From: Comamonadaceae bacterium
Lineage (GTDB): Bacteria; Pseudomonadota; Gammaproteobacteria; Burkholderiales; Burkholderiaceae_C
DNA length: 6,043 nt
Direction: 5' to 3'
NCBI GenBank assembly: GCA_947455585.1
Contig: CANGOY010000130.1
Span: forward strand, 1-6,043
Position numbers and translations under genes: made by a program. Positions 1-6,020 of this stretch are shown here, piece after piece (within the stretch, counting starts at the first letter, position 1; the number at the start of each line of letters is the position of its first letter). Below the pieces are notes generated by a model that was not told where the DNA came from, did not search any database, and saw only the letters and a program-made list of their open reading frames with translations.

Positions 1-423
1 AAGCCCGCACCTACGCGCCAAGTGCCAGCAACCGCTGGTCTCATGGGCGCCGGTGGTGTGATTGGTTTCATCTCTGGTTTGGTCGGTGCAGGCGGCGGTT
101 TTATCAGCGTGCCATTCATGACCTGGTGCAATGTGGCCATTCACAACGCGGTGGCCACAAGTGCAGCGTTGGGCTTTCCCATTGCCGTAGCCAACGTGGT
201 GGGCTACGTCATCAGCGGCATGTCTGTAGAAGGTTTGCCTGTTGATGCCTTCGGATTTATTTGGGTACCTGCCTTAGTGGTGATTGCCGCATGCAGTGTG
301 TTCACTGCGCCTTTGGGTGCGAAGGCGGCGCACATGTTGCCCGTGAAGAAACTCAAGCGTGTGTTTGCCAGCGTGTTGTATGTGCTGGCCGCCTATATGT
401 TTTACAAAGGCATCACGAGCTGA
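1..423 (+). CDS. TauE/SafE (DUF81) family membrane transporter, 3' part only
   Basis: The reading frame is open from the first base to a TGA at 421-423, giving 140 residues of a protein whose start lies left of the window. What remains is the C-terminal half of a TauE/SafE-type permease, a family of roughly 250-270 residues built from two related halves. The second-half signature SGLVGAGGGFISVPFM starts near base 73 and is followed by further hydrophobic segments, ending in a typical LYVLAAYMFYKG helix. Family members export or take up sulfite, sulfoacetate or other organic sulfur anions across the inner membrane, but the substrate cannot be read from this fragment. A GTG at 22 and an ATG at 43 are internal and should not be taken as the start, because the frame continues upstream. 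The gene is tail-to-tail with the next one, with no base between the two stop codons. Family assignment is firm; substrate is unknown. Confidence 0.85.
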   Translation, partial: KPAPTRQVPATAGLMGAGGVIGFISGLVGAGGGFISVPFMTWCNVAIHNAVATSAALGFPIAVANVVGYVISGMSVEGLPVDAFGFIWVPALVVIAACSVFTAPLGAKAAHMLPVKKLKRVFASVLYVLAAYMFYKGITS

Positions 424-1137
424 TCACTGAGGCACTAAGCACCAAGGGGCTTGGTACTCAACTAGGCCCATCCACAAGGTCCAACCAGAGCTAGCGGCTA
501 GCGCCAAGCCCGCCAAGCGCACGCCCCATGCGCCACTACCGCTATTGATGACTTGCCCACCTCGCAAGCGCAACCAAACCCAAGGGCCGATGGTCAACAC
601 CACGGCACTGCCCAGTGCAAACAAGGCCATCACACCTGCCCCCTCTAGCGGGCTGTTGCTGAGTGCCGCCACCAAGAGCGCACCGTAAAGCAAGCCGCAA
701 GGCATCAAGGCCCACAAAATGCCGAGAACGACTGCGCCGCCATTGCGCAGTTTGAGATGCGATGTCATGGTTTGCACGCGTCGCCAAATGCCACGGCCAA
801 AGTCTTCCAACCAAATGGGTTGCTCACCATGCCAAAGCAACAAGCCGCCAACCATGAAGGCCACGATATGCATTAGGGTCCAGACAGGGCGAAACACCGC
901 CGACTGCGTGCTGAGCCAACCCACCCCTTGCATGGTGCTGGCCGCGACTGCGCCCAACGCGCTGTAGCCGATGATGCGGCCCAGCTGAAACAAGAGCATG
1001 GCCGAGGTGCCCTGCCCGCCTGTTTGTTTTTGTGCGGCACGTCCAATGCCTGCACAAGCCGCACCGCACATGGTCAAGCAGTGCGGCCCACCCGCGAGTC
1101 CCAAGAGGAGTGCGGTGAGGGCCAAAGTTGTGTTCAT
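424..1137 (-). CDS. UreH/DsbD_2-type (TauE/SafE-like) integral membrane protein coupled to hemN
   Basis: This is a 237-residue, very hydrophobic protein with about six likely membrane segments. Residues 16-25 read GGPHCLTMCG, the hallmark of the UreH/DsbD_2-like transmembrane family usually annotated 'sulfite exporter TauE/SafE family protein'. C28 follows shortly, and a second motif, MPCGLLYGA (residues 145-153), recalls the PCG signatures of DsbD/CcdA-type proteins. In proteobacteria, relatives often sit near cbb3 oxidase assembly genes, so copper transport or cytochrome maturation is a reasonable inference, but no substrate is shown. Its ATG (1137-1135) shares one base with the hemN stop (1139-1137) as TGATG. 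No good Shine-Dalgarno sequence precedes it (an AAGG lies about 17 bases away), so translation probably depends on coupling to hemN. It is distinct from the DUF81 protein on the opposite strand despite the shared family name. Confidence 0.82.
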   Translation of the reverse strand: MNTTLALTALLLGLAGGPHCLTMCGAACAGIGRAAQKQTGGQGTSAMLLFQLGRIIGYSALGAVAASTMQGVGWLSTQSAVFRPVWTLMHIVAFMVGGLLLWHGEQPIWLEDFGRGIWRRVQTMTSHLKLRNGGAVVLGILWALMPCGLLYGALLVAALSNSPLEGAGVMALFALGSAVVLTIGPWVWLRLRGGQVINSGSGAWGVRLAGLALAASSGWTLWMGLVEYQAPWCLVPQ

Positions 1138-2525
1138 CAGATGATTTTAGAGAACCTTGCTCGGTTCTTGTCGACTTGTAGATATTTGTCAAACACCATG
1201 GCGACGCCACGCACAAAGAACCAGCCCAACTCCGTCACGTGTATGCCCGATTGATCAAGGGTCAGCAGCCCTTGGTCTTGCATGGTTTCCAAGGTTTTCA
1301 ACTCTGGCGCAAAGTATTGTTTGAAGTCCACCAAGTGGGACAACTCGACCGACTCAAACAACACGCTGCCTTGACACATCAACGCCATGATGACAGTGCG
1401 ACGCACCAAATCATCCCGTGACAAAGCCAAACCGCGCGCCACAGGCAATCGACCTTGGTTGAGCAAGTCGTAGTACTCATCCAAGGTTTTGACGTTTTGG
1501 CTGAAGGTCGGCCCCACGCGGCCAATGGATGACACACCCAAAGCAATCAAGTCGCAATCGGGTTGCGTGCTGTAGCCTTGGAAGTTACGGTGCAAGCGGC
1601 CTTGGCGCTTGGCCACAGCCAAGGCGTCCGTGGGCAACGCAAAGTGGTCCATGCCCACGTACACATAACCAGCGGCCATCAACACGCGCATGGCGCTCGA
1701 CAGCATGACCAGCTTAGACGCAGCAGGCGGCAAGTCGGATGTGTGAATGCGGCGCTGTGGCTTGAACCGCTCTGGCAAATGCGCGTAGGCATACAGCGCA
1801 ATGCGGTCAGGGCGAAGCTGGGTGACTTGCTCTAACGTGCGTTCAAAGGTCTCCGGCGTTTGCATGGGCAAGCCGTAAATCAGGTCCACGTTAATTGACT
1901 CAAACCCGAGCTCACGCGATGCGGCCACCAAGTCAAACACTTGCTCTGCGGGTTGAATGCGATGCACGGCTTTTTGCACAGCAGGCTCAAAGTCCTGCAC
2001 GCCAAAACTTAAACGGTTAAAGCCTTGCTCTGCCAAAGTGGCCAAACGCTCACGTGTCACCGTGCGCGGGTCAATCTCAACCGAGTACTCACCACCGGGC
2101 GCAAACTGAAAGTTGCGACGCAGCATGGTCATCAGCTGCGCCAATTCAGCATCACTCAAAAACGTGGGGCTGCCACCACCTAGATGCAACTGCGACACCA
2201 TTTGACCTTGGCCTAAATGGGCAATGTTGAGGTCTACTTCGCGTTCCAGATAGCGTAAATATTCGGCCCCACGCTCATGGTGCTTGGTGATGATTTTGTT
2301 GCACGCACAGTAATAGCACAGCGACTCACAAAATGGGATGTGTACATACAGCGACAGTGGATACGATTTGGCAGCCAACCCATCGCGGCGTTGCTCAAGC
2401 GCTTGCAAGTAATCGGTCTCACCAAACGCCTCCACAAACCGGTCTGCTGTGGGATATGAGGTGTAGCGCGGTCCCGCCACATCGTAGCGTTGCAAGAGTT
2501 CAGGATTCAAGACAAGAGAATGCAT
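1137..2525 (-). CDS. hemN: Oxygen-independent coproporphyrinogen III dehydrogenase (radical SAM)
   Basis: HemN converts coproporphyrinogen III to protoporphyrinogen IX without oxygen in the cytoplasm, using two S-adenosylmethionine molecules and a [4Fe-4S] cluster. From the start chosen here the protein has 462 residues, close to the 457 of E. coli HemN. The N-terminal signature YDVAGPRYTSYPTADRF (about residues 14-30) marks true HemN rather than HemW. The radical SAM cluster motif is C66-x3-C70-x2-C73, followed by C75 as in E. coli. The SAM-binding GGGSPT is at 116-121, and a HemN C-terminal domain follows after about residue 340. I chose the ATG at 2525 because AGGTG (2537-2533) lies 7 bases upstream and the protein then aligns with family length. 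The other candidate, ATG at 2552 (471 residues), has no ribosome site and lies inside the predicted -10 element. Expression is probably FNR-activated from the box at 2579-2592. The downstream membrane protein gene overlaps the stop. Confidence 0.96.
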   Translation of the reverse strand: MHSLVLNPELLQRYDVAGPRYTSYPTADRFVEAFGETDYLQALEQRRDGLAAKSYPLSLYVHIPFCESLCYYCACNKIITKHHERGAEYLRYLEREVDLNIAHLGQGQMVSQLHLGGGSPTFLSDAELAQLMTMLRRNFQFAPGGEYSVEIDPRTVTRERLATLAEQGFNRLSFGVQDFEPAVQKAVHRIQPAEQVFDLVAASRELGFESINVDLIYGLPMQTPETFERTLEQVTQLRPDRIALYAYAHLPERFKPQRRIHTSDLPPAASKLVMLSSAMRVLMAAGYVYVGMDHFALPTDALAVAKRQGRLHRNFQGYSTQPDCDLIALGVSSIGRVGPTFSQNVKTLDEYYDLLNQGRLPVARGLALSRDDLVRRTVIMALMCQGSVLFESVELSHLVDFKQYFAPELKTLETMQDQGLLTLDQSGIHVTELGWFFVRGVAMVFDKYLQVDKNRARFSKII

Positions 2526-2532
2526 AAGTTCA

Positions 2533-2537
2533 CACCT
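2533..2537 (-). promoter_or_regulatory. Ribosome binding site deciding the hemN start
   Basis: On the minus strand AGGTG lies 7 bases before the ATG at 2525. Nothing comparable precedes the in-frame ATG at 2552. This supports the shorter hemN product. Confidence 0.7.
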
Positions 2538-2550
2538 AAATTTGGACTCC

Positions 2551-2556
2551 ATAATA
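2551..2556 (-). promoter_or_regulatory. Predicted -10 element of the hemN promoter
   Basis: The minus strand reads TATTAT, five of six matches to TATAAT. It predicts transcription starting near 2544, leaving a 19-base leader before the hemN ATG at 2525. There is no TTGACA-like -35 at the matching distance, as expected for an activator-dependent promoter. Its distance to the FNR box is exactly that of a class II FNR promoter (box centred at -41.5). The site is predicted, with no experimental start point. Confidence 0.62.
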
Positions 2557-2578
2557 GATGGGTAGCCACTTTAAAAAG

Positions 2579-2592
2579 TTGACCTGCATCAA
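2579..2592. promoter_or_regulatory. FNR/ANR binding box between fnr and hemN
   Basis: The plus strand reads TTGAC-CTGC-ATCAA; read from hemN it is TTGAT-GCAG-GTCAA. This differs from the FNR consensus TTGAT-N4-ATCAA at a single position. Its centre (2585/2586) lies 41.5 bases upstream of the start predicted from the hemN -10 element, the standard activating position. From the fnr side the centre is about 28 bases before the fnr ATG, a position more compatible with autorepression than activation. The adjacent fnr product keeps the E/S/R recognition residues that read this sequence in E. coli. Confidence 0.8.
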
Positions 2593-2613
2593 CACAAACG
2601 ACTGTCCGCACAC

Positions 2614-3339
2614 ATGAATTCCACAAGTATCAAAGTCGCCTGCTCCAACTGCAATTTAAGAGAGCTCTGCATGCCTTTGGGCTTGAACGAGAGTGAGATG
2701 GAGCGTGTCGACGAGGTGGTCGCGACTCGCCGCAAGGTGTCGCGTGGTGACAACCTCTTTAGAAATGGTGACAAATTCAACGCGCTGTACGCCATTCGCA
2801 CAGGCTTCTTCAAAACACGCATTTCTGCAGAAGACGGCCGTGACCAAGTGACCGGCTTTCAGATGGCGGGCGAAATTATTGGCTTAGATGGCATCGTGAG
2901 CGACCACCACACCTGCGATGCGGTAGCGCTGGAAGATGCCGAAGTGTGTGTGATGCCGTTTGACCGCATTGAAGAGTTGTCACGCGAAATCACCTCTCTG
3001 CAACGCCATGTGCACAAAATCATGAGCCGTGAAATCGTGCGTGAAAACGGTGTGATGTTGCTCTTGGGCAGCATGCGCGCTGAAGAGCGTTTGGCTGCGT
3101 TCTTGCTGAACTTGGTTCAGCGCTTGCATGCGCGTGGCTTTTCTCAATCAGAGTTGGTACTTCGCATGACGCGTGAAGAAATTGGCAGCTACCTTGGGCT
3201 CAAACTTGAAACTGTGAGCCGCACGTTCTCCAAATTTATGGAAGACGGCATGGTTGAAGTCAAACAACGCCATGTACGTATCTTGAATCCAGATGGACTC
3301 AAGCTGATTGTGAACGCACAGTCCTGCCAGCCTCTTTAG
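2614..3339 (+). CDS. fnr: FNR-type oxygen-sensing transcription regulator (Crp/Fnr family)
   Basis: FNR senses oxygen through a [4Fe-4S] cluster. Without oxygen it dimerises and binds TTGAT-N4-ATCAA sites to switch genes to micro-oxic or anaerobic life. The 241-residue protein has the N-terminal cluster ligands C10-x2-C13-x5-C19. The fourth ligand is C112 in EVCVMPF, aligned by eye to E. coli C122. A cyclic-nucleotide-binding-like barrel spans about residues 20-115, and the dimer helix (about 140-170) contains AEERLAAF as in E. coli. The winged HTH follows, with recognition helix ETVSR: E199, S202 and R203 match the E. coli residues that contact TTGAT. The ATG at 2614 is the only usual start before the cysteines; the frame is closed by TAA at 2572-2574. 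It has no clear Shine-Dalgarno sequence. An FNR box lies 21 bases upstream, suggesting autoregulation. C101 and C238 are extra cysteines. The gene is called anr, btr or fnrL in some relatives. Confidence 0.96.
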   Translation: MNSTSIKVACSNCNLRELCMPLGLNESEMERVDEVVATRRKVSRGDNLFRNGDKFNALYAIRTGFFKTRISAEDGRDQVTGFQMAGEIIGLDGIVSDHHTCDAVALEDAEVCVMPFDRIEELSREITSLQRHVHKIMSREIVRENGVMLLLGSMRAEERLAAFLLNLVQRLHARGFSQSELVLRMTREEIGSYLGLKLETVSRTFSKFMEDGMVEVKQRHVRILNPDGLKLIVNAQSCQPL

Positions 3340-3340
3340 G

Positions 3341-3367
3341 CCACACCCCATCACGGGGCTTTCGTGG
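3341..3367. terminator. Weak hairpin in the fnr/ccoH convergent junction
   Basis: CCCC (3346-3349) can pair with GGGG (3355-3358) around the loop ATCAC, and CCAC (3341-3344) with GTGG (3364-3367) outside an uneven internal loop. It overlaps the ccoH stop and the last ccoH codons. No U-run follows in either direction, so a Rho-independent terminator is not convincing. It is listed because it is the only structure seen between the two converging genes. Confidence 0.25.
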
Positions 3368-3641
3368 AGGACTCTTGCTTGACTAACTCAGGCTTAGGCG
3401 TCACCACATGGTTGCGCGTTTGCATTGCTGGTGCGAGTTGCAAGTCTTTCTCGGCAGCCAAGGTTTTATTGATGTCCAAACCACGGCGGTAGTAGTCGTC
3501 GGCCACCACAGGGTCTGGCACGCGAATGGCGATCGCTAGGGTGATGAACCCCGCCACAACAACAACAGCAGGCCCAGCAATGATGAGCCACACGTGACCA
3601 TACTGCCACCAAGGTTTGATATCGAGTGAGTCGTTTTTCAT
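3351..3641 (-). CDS. ccoH: CcoH/FixH-type cbb3 oxidase assembly protein, short form
   Basis: CcoH is a single-pass membrane protein needed for assembly or stability of cbb3 oxidase, where it associates with the oxidase subunits. This 96-residue product starts with a short cytoplasmic stretch (PWWQYGH, residues 10-16). One membrane helix follows (about 17-39), containing the GPAVVVVAG segment common in the family. Next comes the conserved periplasmic motif VADDYYRRGLDIN (about 46-58), and then a short polar tail. It lacks the longer folded periplasmic region of FixH proteins of about 150 residues or more. The ATG at 3641 lies 6 bases after the ccoG stop, and an AAGG spanning the end of ccoG serves as ribosome site. 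It is the last gene of the cco operon; no ccoI or ccoS follows, because fnr converges 11 bases away. Identification is by family motif and position. Confidence 0.9.
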   Translation of the reverse strand: MKNDSLDIKPWWQYGHVWLIIAGPAVVVVAGFITLAIAIRVPDPVVADDYYRRGLDINKTLAAEKDLQLAPAMQTRNHVVTPKPELVKQESSTKAP

Positions 3642-3647
3642 AGAGGT

Positions 3648-5096
3648 TTACCTTGGAACAATGAAGACAGATTTTTCAATGACGAAGTCATCACTGCCGA
3701 CCGCCTTCACTTCAAACTGAATCTTGTGAGAGCCCGAAGCGACTGAGCCATACGGAATGTCTGCGCTCAGAGCAATCCAACGGGCCTGCGCAGGTTCAAC
3801 CTTGACTTCGGTCAGCGTCGTGATTTGCAGGTTAGGCAATCCCTTGACTTTGAGCTGGTACGTTTGTTCGCGCTCTGTTGCATTCATGATTTGCAAACGG
3901 TACACGTTTTCCAAAGTGCCGGTTTCAGTGATGCGCGACAACGTCGAGCGATCTCTCATAACATCGACCTTAAACGGCGTGCGCAAGCCAAGTGAGACCA
4001 ATAAACCCAAAGACACAGCGACCAAAATCATGGTGTAAATCTGAATACGTGGGCGCTTCAAGCGTTGCCACATTTGCTGCGGCGTCCACTGATTGTCCAT
4101 GGCATTTTGTGTGGAGTAGCGCACCAAACCGCGGGCGTAGCCCATCTTGTCCATCACGGTGTCGCAAACATCAGCGCAAGCACCACAACCGATGCACTCG
4201 TACTGCAAGCCGTCTCGTATATCAATGCCCGTCGGACACACTTGGACGCACAAGGTGCAGTCCACGCAAGCACCTAAGTTCAGGACACTTGCGTCGGCGC
4301 TCTTCACACGAGGGCCCCGTGGCTCACCACGCTCAGCGTCATAGGTGACGATGAGTGTGTCGTTGTCAAACATGGCGCTTTGGAAGCGTGCGTAAGGACA
4401 CATGTATTTACACACTTGCTCACGCATGAAGCCCGCATTGCCATAGGTGGCAAAAGCATAAAAAAGCACCCAGAACAGTTCCCAAGACGTCATTTGCGTC
4501 AAAAAGAACTCCATCACCAACTCACGAATGGGCGTGAAATAGCCTACAAAAGTGAAGCCAGTCCAAATGGAAAAGAAGATCCAAATGATGTGCTTGTACC
4601 ATTTCTTGACCAGTTTCTCTAAAGAGAAATCTGCATCGTCCAAGCGGATGCGGGCTGAACGGTCGCCTTCGACCTTGCGCTCAATCCACAAGAAGATTTC
4701 GCTGTACACGGTTTGCGGACAAGCATAGCCACACCACAAGCGCCCTGCTACCGCGGTGAATAAAAACAGCGCCAAGGCTGAAATCACCAACAGACCGGTG
4801 AGGTAAATAAAGTCTTGCGGGTACAAGACCAAACCAAAAATATAGAAACGGCGCGAAGCGAGGTCAAACAATACCGCTTGGCGTGTACCCCATTCAAACC
4901 AAGGCAAGCCGTAAAAAACCAACTGCGTCAGGACTACAAAAATCCAACGCCAATAAGCAAAGATACCCTCGACAGAGCGAGGGTAGATTTTTTTCGATGC
5001 AGCATAAAGCGAAACCATCGCCTCGTCCGCAGAGCCCGAAGGCTCTGGAACGATGGGGATGGTTTTGCGCTGCTTAGAGTCGTCAGCAGAATTCAA
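3648..5096 (-). CDS. ccoG: CcoG/FixG/RdxA-type cupric reductase for cbb3 oxidase assembly
   Basis: CcoG is an inner-membrane iron-sulfur protein. In Rhodobacter capsulatus it was shown to reduce Cu(II) to Cu(I), feeding copper to cbb3 oxidase assembly. The 482-residue product has about five membrane helices (near 52-66, 96-118, 168-188, 205-222 and 351-371). It carries the NapH-like motifs WCGYACPQTVYSEIF (C122, C126) and CKYMCPYARFQ (C229, C233). Two ferredoxin-type clusters are bound by C277/C280/C283/C287 and C301/C304/C307/C311. An Ig-like FixG C-terminal domain spans about 375-482 and is expected in the periplasm. The start is TTG at 5096: the frame is closed by the ccoP stop immediately upstream, and the next candidate, ATG at 5018, would remove the family-typical KTIPIVP segment. 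No strong ribosome site precedes the TTG, so coupling to ccoP is likely. Length and motifs are normal for the family. Confidence 0.95.
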   Translation of the reverse strand: MNSADDSKQRKTIPIVPEPSGSADEAMVSLYAASKKIYPRSVEGIFAYWRWIFVVLTQLVFYGLPWFEWGTRQAVLFDLASRRFYIFGLVLYPQDFIYLTGLLVISALALFLFTAVAGRLWCGYACPQTVYSEIFLWIERKVEGDRSARIRLDDADFSLEKLVKKWYKHIIWIFFSIWTGFTFVGYFTPIRELVMEFFLTQMTSWELFWVLFYAFATYGNAGFMREQVCKYMCPYARFQSAMFDNDTLIVTYDAERGEPRGPRVKSADASVLNLGACVDCTLCVQVCPTGIDIRDGLQYECIGCGACADVCDTVMDKMGYARGLVRYSTQNAMDNQWTPQQMWQRLKRPRIQIYTMILVAVSLGLLVSLGLRTPFKVDVMRDRSTLSRITETGTLENVYRLQIMNATEREQTYQLKVKGLPNLQITTLTEVKVEPAQARWIALSADIPYGSVASGSHKIQFEVKAVGSDDFVIEKSVFIVPR

Positions 5097-5102
5097 AGTA
5101 GA

Positions 5103-6020
5103 TTACTTCGCATCAGCAGGCTTGTTAGAGAAGCCCCAAACATAGGCAGTCAACACGTGAATTTGTGACTCAGTCAAACGACCTTCTTGTGCTGGCATTT
5201 GGTTGATCTTGCCGTTATTGATCATGGCCGTGATGGCCTCTTCGCCCCAACCGTGCAACCAAATCTTGTCGGTCAAGTTCGCAGAGCCAACGGCTTGCAT
5301 GCCTTTGCCGTCAGGACCATGACATGCAGCACAAGCACCAAACTTTGACTTACCCAAAGCAGCACGCACAGAGTCGTGAGGGCTACCAGACAAACTCAAC
5401 ACATAGTGCGACACGTTGCGAATGTCATCAGGAGAACCGACGGCAGCAGCCATAGGAGGCATTTGGCCAATACGACCTTTGGTCAAAGTCTCTTTGATTT
5501 TGTCGGGGGTACCACCGTGCAACCAGTCGCCGTCGGTCAAGTTAGGAAAGCCCTTTGAGCCGCGAGCGTCAGAGCCGTGGCACTGTGCGCAGTTGTTCAT
5601 GAACAAACGCTCGCCCACAGCCATGGCTTTGGGGTCTTGAGACAGTTGCTCAGGTGTTTGTGCATTGAAGGCAGCATACAAAGGCTCGAGGTCTTTATTA
5701 GCCTTGGCCACTTCAGCTTCGTATTGGTTCTGCGAAGTCCAGCCCAATTTGCCACCAAAACTACCCAAACCTGGGTAAGCCGCCCAGTACACCGCAGCAA
5801 ACACCATAGTGATGATGAACAGCCACAACCACCAACGTGGCAATGGGTTGTTCATTTCGCGCAGGTCTTCGTCCCACACGTGGCCGGTTGTGCCGTCTGC
5901 TTCGTGCGCCGAAACTTTAACTTGGGCCGAAAACCAAAGCAAAAATGCACAGTACACGATACCCAAAATGCAGATGGTCGATACGAAGATGGACCAAAAA
6001 TTACTTGTGAAATCACTCAT
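5103..6020 (-). CDS. ccoP: cbb3-type cytochrome c oxidase subunit III (dihaem cytochrome c)
   Basis: CcoP passes electrons from soluble or membrane cytochrome c to the CcoO/CcoN core of the high-affinity cbb3 oxidase. The 305-residue protein has two N-terminal membrane helices (about 8-30 and 63-82), joined by a loop containing GHVWDEDLREMNNPLPRWW, the FixP_N signature. Two periplasmic cytochrome c domains follow. The first has CAQCH (C144, C147, H148) with axial methionine M188 in QMPPM. The second has CAACH (C230, C233, H234) with M275 in NQMP. Length and layout are those of a complete CcoP. The ATG at 6020 is preceded by AAAGGA at 8-base spacing. ccoG begins 6 bases after the TAA. The few bases right of the start probably hold the end of ccoQ: one frame gives a C-terminus FVKESNHE with TGA at 6015-6013, another ends in TAA at 6035-6033. 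The window is too short to choose. Confidence 0.97.
   Translation of the reverse strand: MSDFTSNFWSIFVSTICILGIVYCAFLLWFSAQVKVSAHEADGTTGHVWDEDLREMNNPLPRWWLWLFIITMVFAAVYWAAYPGLGSFGGKLGWTSQNQYEAEVAKANKDLEPLYAAFNAQTPEQLSQDPKAMAVGERLFMNNCAQCHGSDARGSKGFPNLTDGDWLHGGTPDKIKETLTKGRIGQMPPMAAAVGSPDDIRNVSHYVLSLSGSPHDSVRAALGKSKFGACAACHGPDGKGMQAVGSANLTDKIWLHGWGEEAITAMINNGKINQMPAQEGRLTESQIHVLTAYVWGFSNKPADAK

Noticed and set aside
22..24. GTG at 22 as the start of the first gene.
   Set aside because: The frame is open to the left edge and the product lacks the N-terminal half of the family, so the gene begins outside the window.
824..1254. Overlapping open frames on both strands across the hemN/membrane-protein junction (up to 130 residues).
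   Set aside because: They are out-of-frame shadows of GC-rich genes, with no recognisable domain and Arg/His/Ala-rich low-quality translations.
1251..1258. TTGATCAA palindrome resembling an FNR box.
   Set aside because: The half-sites have no 4-base spacer and it lies inside the hemN coding region near its 3' end.
2526..2552. Nine-residue N-terminal extension of hemN from the ATG at 2552.
   Set aside because: It has no ribosome site, overlaps the predicted -10 element and makes the protein longer than the family norm; the ATG at 2525 has AGGTG at 7 bases.
3529..3536. GCGATCGC octamer, as in the HIP1 repeat of cyanobacteria.
   Set aside because: I noticed a single copy, inside ccoH; nothing else suggests cyanobacterial DNA or a repeat family.
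3992..4348. Open frame of 118 residues on the plus strand, rich in Cys, Arg, Ser and His.
   Set aside because: It is antisense to the ferredoxin-domain coding part of ccoG, whose cysteine-rich codons explain the long open frame.
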